A stretch of 44,427 nucleotides of DNA from Haliea sp. (GTDB taxonomy: Bacteria > Pseudomonadota > Gammaproteobacteria > Pseudomonadales > Halieaceae). The translations under genes and the position numbers were made by a program. Positions 26,519 through 34,104 of this stretch are shown here, in pieces (position 1 is the stretch's first letter; every line of letters begins with the position of its first letter). The notes under the pieces were generated by a model. The model was not told where the DNA came from, searched no databases, and worked only from the letters and a program-made list of their open reading frames with translations. The stretch is from the NCBI GenBank assembly GCA_002862985.1, contig PKCY01000142.1, positions 1-44,427 of the forward strand, written 5' to 3'.

Positions 26519-28741
26519 TCAACTCTGCCCATAACCATAGTCGTTACCGTAATAGCCGGGCTTGCCATAAGCGTCCTGCTTTCTACTATCCATTCTATTC
26601 AACACCACGCCCGTGAATGGAAGATTACTGTGTTTAATCAGATTGATACTTTTCTGAACCAGCTTTCGAGGCGTGACATCAGCTAATACGACATAAACCA
26701 GTGAGTCTGCCAGTGTTGCCAGTATGAGCGAATCGCTAACGGCGTTTACGGGGGCCGAGTCGATGATTACTCGATCGTACTTCTCTCCCAGTAATTTCAA
26801 CAATTTCCTAAACTGCAGAGTTGAGAGCATTTCCTGCGGGTTTGGCGGCAGCAAACCCGCAGGCAACACATCAAAACCCACCTCCACATTTTGCACGCAG
26901 TCTTCAATCTTATGGGTTTCTGCAAGCAAATTACTCAAACCCGGCGTGCCACTTTGTAGAGAAAATGCCGTCGCCACCGAAGGCCGTCTTAAATCGGCGT
27001 CAATCAGCAGTACGGTCTCCATTTTCGCCAAGGCCGCGGCCAGGTTGATCGCCACGGAGCTTTTACCCTCGCTCGGATTGGTGGAGGTAACCACAGTAAT
27101 CTTGTGTGGTTTTTCCAAACCTGACAGCACCAGGCCTGTGCGTATATTGCGTATTGCCTCTGCAAAGCCGGATTTATTGTCCTCGATATAACCAAGGCAA
27201 GGACCGGTCCAGTCTTTTCTTAGTCCAATATTGGGCAGCACACCCAGCATGGGTGCGTCGAGGTACTCCATCACATCATCAGGTGATTTCAAGGTACTGT
27301 CCAAAAGATCTTTTAAAATGGCCAGCCCCATACCCAACAGAGCGCTGAGCAGGAAAGCAATCATCACTATGCGCTTTTTATCTGGTTTAATCGGCGCGAT
27401 GGGTGGCGAAGCCCTTTCGACCACCCTGGCATGGGCTGACTGAAACCCAATCGTTTCGGATGTCTCCCTGGCCCGGTTAAAGAACATTTCATATAAACGA
27501 CGATCAGTGTCAACCTGCTGCTCCAGCTCTCGCAGCCGAAATTCCTTGCGATTCAGACTGGCGACATCCTGCTTTACGACCGCCAGTTGTTGCGCCAGAT
27601 TCTGTTCATTGAGAAGCGCCACCCGGTACTCCTTCTCAATACCAGACGCCACCTGCAGCACCTGTTGTTTTAACTCAGCTTGCACGCTTTCCTGACGCGA
27701 TTTGGCAGCAATCATCTTGGGGTGTTCCGGCCCGTAGCGCCCGGCTAGGTTTGTAACCTCCTGTTGCGCATCAGTATGAGCTTGCGCCAGATTTTGCACC
27801 AGGGGGTGTTGCAATACCGCTGGCATACTCATCATCTGTGATATTGAGTAATTGGCCGAGCCACCCAGTTCCCGGTAAATGCTTTCTGCTCCCACCCGTG
27901 TCCGACGCGTCTCGCCTAATCTAGTCGTGAGCTCATTCAACTCCTGTGCACCCAGTGTCTGCACGCCAGCGACATCGAGTATTTCTTCCTTGTCCCGAAA
28001 ATTCTGCAGCGCCTGTTGTGATTGTTCCAGGTTGGTCTTCAGGTCCACCAGCCGACTGGTCAACCAGTCGCCGGCCTCGCGAGTGGATTGCAGTTTAGCG
28101 TCCAACTGACTTTGAATGTAAACCCGGGCGAGCGTATTCACTACCTGAGCAGCCAACTTACGGTCTGTGGACTCAAAACTCACTACAACCAGCTGCGTAA
28201 ACTCCACCGGCTCGACCGAAAGTCGGCTCATAAACTTGTTTATTATCGCCGCTTTCTCTTCTTCTTCGATATTGACGGGAGGCATCAACTTGCCGGATGT
28301 CGTAGTGAAAAGTTCAGCCAACGAACCGTTAATAGTCGAGCGCATTCCATCGTCATCTGCATCAGGTTTTCGAGAAGAAAACTGGGGGTGGTTCCACAAG
28401 TCGAGCTCGTCGGCAACCAGTTCAGCTATATCGCGATTGCGGATAATTTGAAACTGCGTGAGAAAATATTCCCTGATTCTCGAAGGCAAGCCATACACCT
28501 CTTCAATGGAAACAGTTTTCGCCTCCTGAGATTCAATCATAATCGTGGTGCTGGCACGATAAACAGGATCGATCCTCATTACCCACAAGACCGTGAGCAT
28601 GCTCACCACAGCACACAGACCCAGGATGCCCCGCCAGCTTTGCCGAATAACACGCCACAGATGTCCAAGGTCTATCACCGTGTCGTCGGGCGGATAAAGT
28701 CCGGGGAGAGGGCTTTGTGCTTGCATGTTATGGCCTGACAT
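26519..28741 (-). CDS. Wzc-like polysaccharide co-polymerase / tyrosine autokinase
   Basis: This is an inner-membrane chain-length regulator fused to a BY-kinase. Numbering from 28756, a Wzz domain with its first helix lies at about 42-60. A long coiled periplasmic region spans about 70-455 and the second helix about 463-481. The kinase has Walker A at 559-568 (NPSEGKSSVA), Walker A' at 583-592 (LLIDADLRRP) and Walker B (VIIDSAPV) at 664-671. The C-terminal tail has five tyrosines in about 13 residues (730-742), the usual autophosphorylation cluster. The ATG at 28741 is the preferred start; a TTG at 28756 is possible, and neither has a strong ribosome site. The opposing phosphatase candidate is at 39.2-40.0 kb. 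Confidence 0.93.
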   Translation of the reverse strand: MSGHNMQAQSPLPGLYPPDDTVIDLGHLWRVIRQSWRGILGLCAVVSMLTVLWVMRIDPVYRASTTIMIESQEAKTVSIEEVYGLPSRIREYFLTQFQIIRNRDIAELVADELDLWNHPQFSSRKPDADDDGMRSTINGSLAELFTTTSGKLMPPVNIEEEEKAAIINKFMSRLSVEPVEFTQLVVVSFESTDRKLAAQVVNTLARVYIQSQLDAKLQSTREAGDWLTSRLVDLKTNLEQSQQALQNFRDKEEILDVAGVQTLGAQELNELTTRLGETRRTRVGAESIYRELGGSANYSISQMMSMPAVLQHPLVQNLAQAHTDAQQEVTNLAGRYGPEHPKMIAAKSRQESVQAELKQQVLQVASGIEKEYRVALLNEQNLAQQLAVVKQDVASLNRKEFRLRELEQQVDTDRRLYEMFFNRARETSETIGFQSAHARVVERASPPIAPIKPDKKRIVMIAFLLSALLGMGLAILKDLLDSTLKSPDDVMEYLDAPMLGVLPNIGLRKDWTGPCLGYIEDNKSGFAEAIRNIRTGLVLSGLEKPHKITVVTSTNPSEGKSSVAINLAAALAKMETVLLIDADLRRPSVATAFSLQSGTPGLSNLLAETHKIEDCVQNVEVGFDVLPAGLLPPNPQEMLSTLQFRKLLKLLGEKYDRVIIDSAPVNAVSDSLILATLADSLVYVVLADVTPRKLVQKSINLIKHSNLPFTGVVLNRMDSRKQDAYGKPGYYGNDYGYGQS

Positions 28742-28759
28742 CTCTTGTGGCACCAAGAT

Positions 28760-29320
28760 CTAGAAGAAACTCTGCTCTATCTGAATGACATCACCAGGGC
28801 GAACGCGTGAACTCAGTGTTGCGCTTTTTCGATCCTCTTCACTACTGCGGGCATCGTCATCAGACATAATGTAAAACTTGCTCTTGGATGCCCTGGAAGT
28901 AAAACCCCCAGCCATGGACACCGCTTTTTCCACGGTCAGCCCCGGTTTGAAGGGGAACCCTCCCGGATTTGATACCTCGCCTCGGACAAAAAAGGGTCGA
29001 TATTCCATAATCGCGACATTCACGCGAGGATTGATGAGGAAACGACCACGCAGCTTGTCTGTAATTCTGGCTTCCAATTGCCGCGGCGTCAGGCCCCGTA
29101 CTTTCAGCTCTCCCAGTAACGGATATGAGATTGCACCGGTATCATCCAGCCACGCACTAAGGCTCAGGTCCGGCTCTTCAAACACCGTTACCTGCACGCG
29201 GTCACCTGTATTGAGAGTATAGGAGGCAATATCTGCAGGTTCACTAGCGAAGGCAGGCAAGGCTAACACTAAGAGAAATATTAACTGCAGCAGCTGGCGA
29301 GAGCGGTCTATGAAAATCAA
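28760..29320 (-). CDS. Wza-like polysaccharide export protein, short form
   Basis: This 186-residue protein has a signal peptide (residues about 1-25, ending PAFA) followed by a Poly_export domain (TLNTGDRVQVTVFEEPDL) and one SLBB-like domain (FFVRGEVSNPGGFPFKPG). E. coli Wza is about twice as long, with extra domains and an outer-membrane helix. This short form cannot span the outer membrane alone, so a partner such as the barrel at 32.5 kb may complete the channel. No lipobox cysteine is visible. The start is a TTG at 29320; no ATG precedes the signal peptide. It lies 18 bases before the Wzc-like gene. Confidence 0.88.
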   Translation of the reverse strand: MIFIDRSRQLLQLIFLLVLALPAFASEPADIASYTLNTGDRVQVTVFEEPDLSLSAWLDDTGAISYPLLGELKVRGLTPRQLEARITDKLRGRFLINPRVNVAIMEYRPFFVRGEVSNPGGFPFKPGLTVEKAVSMAGGFTSRASKSKFYIMSDDDARSSEEDRKSATLSSRVRPGDVIQIEQSFF

Positions 29321-29447
29321 GGAATTATCCGTTTGCGTCGCTTATCCATCGGAGATCTCTGTCGCGTAGAATAGCAGAAGTCACGCTCCACTGTTTACCT
29401 ACTCAAATTCATCCCGATCTGAATACCCAGCTATTGCCCTGAAGTAT

Positions 29448-30470
29448 TTAACCACCCGAATTATTCAGCAATGCTCGCAGTACGAAAGGGAGTTCGGCGT
29501 GGTCTCGCGGGTAGTAAAGATGATTCACTTTGAGCCCTTGCCCTTCGTTGAGTAGTTGCGCTGCCTGCGAGAAAATGCGCGCCATAGAGTCCGGGTCTGA
29601 AGGGTCCAGGCTGAATGCACTTCCCATAATCGACATCATAGCCGCTGTTCCAGAAGCGAGCTCGATGTGCACCGTCTCGCCCCGCGACGCCAGCTCCGAA
29701 GGCGATGCGAGCAGAAACACGCTATCGAGCACTCTGGGATCCGGTCCAGAGGTATCTCCCACCGGCAGACACATCTGCAGTTTCTCTGTTGAGTCCGCGT
29801 AGTGCGTGAAATCCTGGGGATTGTATCCAAGCGCATCCAGTGAATCAGAATATAAACGGATGGTGGGTACGCCCCCGGTAATTTTGAGCTGGCTGTTTTC
29901 AACGCGAAAAAGTATGCAATCATCGTCGATAATTTGCGCACCCTGTGAATAACAATAAGAAGCCAGGGTTGACTTACCCATGCCTGATTTCCCCACAAAA
30001 GCCACAGTACTGCCATTAGGGAAACTGACCGCGCTGGCATGCAGTAATAGCGACCCTGTATGTGCAAGGTAGCGAGGAATGACTTGATTGAGCAGTAAGT
30101 GACGTAACAACCCAGGATTCATTCCTCGCTCCGGGAAACAGCAAATCTCACCCCCAACGCTAATCAGGAACCTCGCCTGCCCAGGAAGCGATAGTAAGTA
30201 CTGGTCTCCCCGGCGTGCGCTCCTGCAGATAAGCCGACCATCGTCAGCGCACCAATCATGGCGACTTACAAATCCAGCAAGGTCAAACGACCTGGACGCT
30301 GCCTGCCGCACACGAATACTCGGATTACCATACGGCCAATACGGTACCTCTGGCAGCGGTATAGTGCTACTGAGGCAGGTATTGAATAAACGATAAGATA
30401 TAACCTGGCCCCCATTTATTGTGTCGCTTGTGCCTCCCGGGGTTATATCTTTCTGTTGGTCATCCTTCAT
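29448..30470 (-). CDS. HPr-kinase-like P-loop kinase
   Basis: This protein of about 340 residues resembles the C-terminal catalytic domain of HPr kinase/phosphorylase. The P-loop GKSGMGKST lies at about 160-168, preceded by LLLHASAV and followed by the acidic IIDDDC at about 180-185. The N-terminal 120 residues are not the HprK N-domain. No HPr or PTS gene is in the window, so HPr is an unlikely substrate. Related kinases phosphorylate the C-terminal serine of some lasso peptides, and others recur with PqqD-like and nucleotidyltransferase genes. It is the first gene of the minus-strand export operon and divergent from a gene for a small exported peptide. The ATG at 30470 is preferred to the TTG one codon earlier. 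Confidence 0.85.
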   Translation of the reverse strand: MKDDQQKDITPGGTSDTINGGQVISYRLFNTCLSSTIPLPEVPYWPYGNPSIRVRQAASRSFDLAGFVSRHDWCADDGRLICRSARRGDQYLLSLPGQARFLISVGGEICCFPERGMNPGLLRHLLLNQVIPRYLAHTGSLLLHASAVSFPNGSTVAFVGKSGMGKSTLASYCYSQGAQIIDDDCILFRVENSQLKITGGVPTIRLYSDSLDALGYNPQDFTHYADSTEKLQMCLPVGDTSGPDPRVLDSVFLLASPSELASRGETVHIELASGTAAMMSIMGSAFSLDPSDPDSMARIFSQAAQLLNEGQGLKVNHLYYPRDHAELPFVLRALLNNSGG

Positions 30471-30663
30471 CAATAAATTTCGTCACTTCTGGGTTATAAT
30501 GCCGAATTGGGACCGCCAGCAAACGGCTCCAATCGTTGCTTGACTGCTCGCCTATAGACCCTGCAGTTTCTAATAGTATGTCCGCTGTTGCCAGTGCTGT
30601 TACCCTATTTTACAGCCGCCACCGGCAAAGGCCCGGCAGCCACAGGACAGAAAAGGTATTACC
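30471..30663. promoter_or_regulatory. Divergent promoter region between kinase and peptide operons
   Basis: These 193 bases separate two divergent operons and must hold both promoters unless they lie in coding DNA. A perfect TATAAT is at 30495-30500 on the plus strand (GGGTTATAAT), with no good -35 at 17 bases. A TTGACT at 30540-30545 has no well-spaced -10. The ribosome site AAAAGG at 30651-30656 serves the peptide gene. Confidence 0.4.
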
Positions 30664-30873
30664 ATGGATGTTGAACGCGATTCGACAGAAGATAGGGCAA
30701 GATCCACTCTGAGCCGGCGCAACCTCGTAAAAAAATCGGGCAAAGCGCTTTACATCGCCCCCACGCTCATAATGCTGGGCTCCCTGCCGGCGTCAGCACA
30801 GTTTGGCAGCCCTCCCCCACCGCCAGGGTCGACCGGCTCATCAGCCCCGGCAGCCCCGGCCCCGACAGAATAG
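30664..30873 (+). CDS. Small exported peptide with twin-arginine-like signal
   Basis: This is a 69-residue protein of no family I can name. Residues 1-16 are charged; then comes SRRNLVK (17-23), a close match to the twin-arginine motif. A hydrophobic stretch YIAPTLIMLGSLP (30-42) and a cleavage site after A45 (ASA before Q46) follow. The predicted mature part, Q46-E69, is 24 residues: five prolines in a row, then Gly, Ser, Thr and Ala-Pro repeats. It has no cysteine, tyrosine or lysine. AAAAGG lies seven bases before the ATG. It is divergent from the HPr-kinase-like gene and eight bases ahead of a secreted-protein gene. It may be a kinase substrate, a structural peptide or a cofactor-less Tat passenger; the first is a guess from position. 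Confidence 0.75.
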   Translation: MDVERDSTEDRARSTLSRRNLVKKSGKALYIAPTLIMLGSLPASAQFGSPPPPPGSTGSSAPAAPAPTE

Positions 30874-30880
30874 TATATTG

Positions 30881-31645
30881 ATGCTGATCCCTGACCATAC
30901 ATTCAAACCCGCCCCATTCCTAGGCTCGCAGTTGGCAGTCCTCCTGACTTTGATTTTCAGTTTAGCCATAGCGCCGCAGGCTGTTGCTCAGTGCGGTCCG
31001 AACATCACGCTCACGGCAAACCAATGGAGTATGGTGGGAGTCCCCTGCCAACCCGGCCCCAGTAATACTATCGGAGACATTTTCGGCCCCAGTCTTAACG
31101 CACCTGATTATGCAGTCACCTGGATAGTGTGGAAGCGCATATATGACGCACCGGCGCAGTGCAGCGTGGCATCAGGGCCTGCTGATTGCTATATAAAGCT
31201 TACGCTGACGGATACGGTCAACACCGGCGACGCATTTTGGATCTTTACCACCGTGTCGGCGACCCTGAATTTGAGCGCGGTCGGGGCGAGTGACACACCC
31301 GGGCCCCAGTTCCAGTTTCCGGCGACTCTGTCGACTGACGGAAGCAGCCGGTATTACCTGTTCGCCAATCCCTATAAGGCTGCGGTTACCGGGCCAAATC
31401 TAGTGTTCCCGACCTCTATCTTCGGCTTTTTCCCTTTTGCAGCGAGCGCTCAACAGGCAGTTAATTTTTCGATCATTAGCCAGAATGTCCACTATTGGAA
31501 CGGCAATACCTACTTTACTCAGGACATCACCACCAACGCTGCAACATTCGTCCCCAAGCAGGCTGCCTGGCTTGAGATGCTGCGACCTAACCCTAACTTT
31601 ATACCGTTTTCGGATGTGCGGGTTCCAGACCCCGGGGCACCCTAA
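30881..31645 (+). CDS. Secreted protein of unknown function
   Basis: From the ATG at 30881 this protein has 254 residues. A signal peptide spans about 1-40 (hydrophobic LAVLLTLIFSLAIAPQ, cleavage after AVA). The mature protein starts QCGPNITLTANQWSMVGVPC, which resembles the domain with an LTxGWNMVSLP pattern found in varied secreted bacterial proteins. At least four cysteines occur in the mature N-terminal half, which could form disulfides. The protein ends DVRVPDPGAP. An upstream in-frame start at 30803 would overlap the peptide gene and lacks signal-peptide sense. It is the second gene of the peptide operon. No catalytic motif is seen. Confidence 0.75.
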   Translation: MLIPDHTFKPAPFLGSQLAVLLTLIFSLAIAPQAVAQCGPNITLTANQWSMVGVPCQPGPSNTIGDIFGPSLNAPDYAVTWIVWKRIYDAPAQCSVASGPADCYIKLTLTDTVNTGDAFWIFTTVSATLNLSAVGASDTPGPQFQFPATLSTDGSSRYYLFANPYKAAVTGPNLVFPTSIFGFFPFAASAQQAVNFSIISQNVHYWNGNTYFTQDITTNAATFVPKQAAWLEMLRPNPNFIPFSDVRVPDPGAP

Positions 31646-31675
31646 ATTGATCGCGAGAAACAGCGGAAAGTCGTC

Positions 31676-32464
31676 ATGAACTTGAATAGCGCACTTACAG
31701 TAATGGTTGCGATAGTGACGCTTGGCGTCAATCCATTGTCCGCCAGAGATCTGGAGAGAGGTGAATGGTCGGTGCGGCTGCTTCTCAGCTCCAGTGATGG
31801 CAAACTCGAAGATACCTACAACCGGCTCGGTCAGTTACACGATGCCTCAGACGGATTCGACCGCTACGATCTACCGGAACTGGATCAGAGCTGGGCCGGC
31901 ACTTATCTCAGCGTTATTTTTTACCGTCCGCAGTGGGAGACTGACAGGGAATCCTTTAACACAGATTTTCATCCCAAAGTCCGCAGAGCTAGGGACGAGT
32001 GGTACTTTGAAGTGCGCAGCGATGACCCGTACCGAGAGCTTAGTCTTACATGGGTTGGCAAGAGAACAAGGATGAAAAGGATGGTGCTGGTCGACCTGGA
32101 AGAAAGCGAAGTCTTGCCCGCAGTGATCGATGGTGTACCGCAGGTTTATAACTTCATCATGAATGGGCCGGTTAGAGAATTTGTTTGGCGAGTCCTGACC
32201 AGAAGAGAGTATGCCGAATTTTTAGCCTCCGGCGAGCTTGGCACACCTTCAGCTGTTTCCACCTCTGCGGCAAGCCCAGGGGTGACTGCTTCCACCCAAA
32301 AAACCCGCTTCAGATCAGTGGCAACCGATGACCGCACTACTGATGAGAAGGTCAAGCGAGCCAAAAGTGGATGGCTGCCTCGCGGCTGGGGCCGGGGAGA
32401 AGGCAAGGGGTACCGTCATTCTGCTATCCCCAACGGACTCCCCGACGACCCCTTCGCCGACTAA
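31676..32464 (+). CDS. Secreted protein of unknown function
   Basis: This 262-residue protein has a signal peptide (about 1-23, ending LSA) and a mature region beginning RDLERGEWSVRLLLSSSDG. The segment NRLGQLHDASDGFDRYDLPE then WAGTYLSVIFYRPQW resembles a beta-rich module (D..N.LG..ASDG.D.YD.PE) seen in large secreted proteins, often together with the LTxGWN-type module encoded by the previous gene. The last 70 residues are Ser/Thr then Arg/Gly rich and probably disordered. It follows the 254-residue gene by 30 bases. The function is unknown; a surface or matrix-associated role is inferred only from the signal and locus. Confidence 0.72.
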   Translation: MNLNSALTVMVAIVTLGVNPLSARDLERGEWSVRLLLSSSDGKLEDTYNRLGQLHDASDGFDRYDLPELDQSWAGTYLSVIFYRPQWETDRESFNTDFHPKVRRARDEWYFEVRSDDPYRELSLTWVGKRTRMKRMVLVDLEESEVLPAVIDGVPQVYNFIMNGPVREFVWRVLTRREYAEFLASGELGTPSAVSTSAASPGVTASTQKTRFRSVATDDRTTDEKVKRAKSGWLPRGWGRGEGKGYRHSAIPNGLPDDPFAD

Positions 32465-32543
32465 CCCAAGACCGCCGATCAGCCAGCCCAATAAGATGCT
32501 AGTGGTCGGCAACAATAATGTTCCTGACGCCCTTGAGCTTGCT

Positions 32544-33800
32544 TTACAGACTCAAATCAACGCCAATAACAAACACGTTATCGGTATAACTAAGATCTTC
32601 AATATTTGAATTCTTGTCATCGTAACTATAGCTTGCGTAGAAATTAGCCCAGCGTCGAAACTCGTAACCCGCCCGGACCGTTGCGCTGTAAATATCATCT
32701 TTCCTATCATTGATGGCCTGCTCGTAGGTATCGTGACCATAAAGACCCGCTAGCTCGGTATAGATGCGATCAGTCCAGTCATGCGTCCAGGTTGCTGCGA
32801 ATACTTCTCGCTTGACGAAGTTCCCATCCAGCGTGGTTTCCTCGGGCTTACGACTGCTTTGCACCAATATGGTGTCATGTTCCCGAGGTTGCATCCATAG
32901 CTCCAGACTCCATCCGAGGCCATCCCAATCTTTGCGTTGGGAATTTTTGAACTCCTTATCCATGTACCCGGCCTTGGCCGTGCTGGATAGGCTCGGCGTG
33001 ACCTCCCAGGTAGCTCCTGCCAGTAGAAAATTTTCAACGCTGTCCAGCGACGGAGCGTCTTCGAAGGCATTAGGGTAGTGAATATCCTTGTAGGTATACT
33101 CAATCAAAAAGTCTGTCTTGGGTGCGACCGGATAGAAAAAAGTGCCGCCGACTGAGGTTTCATCGCGGTCACGAGTGCGGGTGAGGTCCCTGAAGTTACG
33201 GTACTCCAAATCCATATAGCCGGCGCTGAGGAGCAGTTGCCCCACTCCATCTATTGAGCCAAACTGCAGGGAACCTCCTATATCGGCCTGATCGTACCTC
33301 ACTGGTTTAGGAATGGCTTGGCCCAAAAGCCCTTCCGATAGACCGGTACCGCGCTCTTCGTGGAGAGACGCCCAACTCAAATAACCCTCTGCGATCCACC
33401 GGTCTGTTATTTCCAGATGGGCATCGCCGGAAAAGGTCTGGTCAAAGTAATCGTTTTTGTCATCGTTACTGTTGACTTGATACCAACCGGCTTCGGCCTG
33501 GTAGTCCAGTTGATAAATGTTTTCACGGTCCTGAAGCAGCGCATTGACCGCTGGACGCACGATGTACATCCAACTGTCAGTCGCGTCACGCTCCTGAAGA
33601 TAGATATTGTCGCGATGCTCAATCTTCACACCAACGGTGGGCGTAATCGCTACCGGCCCTAACTCTGCCGCCGCGGGGCCCAGTGGATTGGTCGCCGCCA
33701 CCACTTGAGTGGGGTGACAAAGTAAACACAGAAGCGCTGAACTTACGGAGAGTGCCCTAGCCAAGCCCGGGACACTCCGGTCGCGCTTGAATCTTATCAT
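32544..33800 (-). CDS. Outer-membrane beta-barrel protein (BBP2-like)
   Basis: From the ATG at 33800 the protein has 418 residues, with a signal peptide (about 1-33) ending in VVAA. The rest alternates short amphipathic strands rich in aromatic residues and ends in VIGVDLSL, an aromatic/hydrophobic C-terminal strand. The start ITPTVGVKIEHRDNIYLQE is typical of the beta-barrel porin-2-like proteins found in exopolysaccharide export loci. It could be the outer-membrane pore that the short Wza-like protein lacks. The longer frame to 33989 has a cysteine-rich non-signal N-terminus and is not favoured. It converges on the 262-residue protein gene. Confidence 0.8.
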   Translation of the reverse strand: MIRFKRDRSVPGLARALSVSSALLCLLCHPTQVVAATNPLGPAAAELGPVAITPTVGVKIEHRDNIYLQERDATDSWMYIVRPAVNALLQDRENIYQLDYQAEAGWYQVNSNDDKNDYFDQTFSGDAHLEITDRWIAEGYLSWASLHEERGTGLSEGLLGQAIPKPVRYDQADIGGSLQFGSIDGVGQLLLSAGYMDLEYRNFRDLTRTRDRDETSVGGTFFYPVAPKTDFLIEYTYKDIHYPNAFEDAPSLDSVENFLLAGATWEVTPSLSSTAKAGYMDKEFKNSQRKDWDGLGWSLELWMQPREHDTILVQSSRKPEETTLDGNFVKREVFAATWTHDWTDRIYTELAGLYGHDTYEQAINDRKDDIYSATVRAGYEFRRWANFYASYSYDDKNSNIEDLSYTDNVFVIGVDLSL

Positions 33801-34104
33801 TGTCACTTCATGTTTCTCTATGGCCACTCTGCAGGCGCATTTAGCACAGGTATCCGACATCCCTAGACAGCCATAGCCGCCGAGCGGCAATGGCACCAAG
33901 CCCCAGTAGCGGCCTAGCAGTTCTGGCTTCCCTAGCCCTGACGCGGGATATTCTAGCCTAATCTCGCAAAGATGATAGATTAGAGTCAACGGGATATAAT
34001 TCGAGACAGTGACTGGCCCCTGGGAATATCTCTGTCCACGAGTGATGAGCGCGTCGTCACGGCTTGTGTCATGATTGTTGTCAATGTGAGGTCACCGACG
34101 GGCG
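33801..34104. other. Divergent intergenic region
   Basis: About 304 bases lie between the outer-membrane barrel gene and the O-antigen ligase-like gene. A plus-strand TATAAT at 33995-34000 (GGGATATAAT) could be the -10 of the ligase/FecR operon, but no good -35 is visible. I see no other structure. Confidence 0.4.

Noticed and set aside
28022-28738. 238-codon open frame opposite the Wzc-like gene
   Set aside because: It is antisense to the Wzz/coiled region; composition follows the opposite-strand codons and no motif is visible.
29448-30873. A lasso peptide cluster based on the kinase and small peptide
   Set aside because: No asparagine-synthetase-like cyclase or transglutaminase-like protease is in the window, and the peptide has a Tat-like signal with a signal-peptidase site rather than a lasso leader and core.
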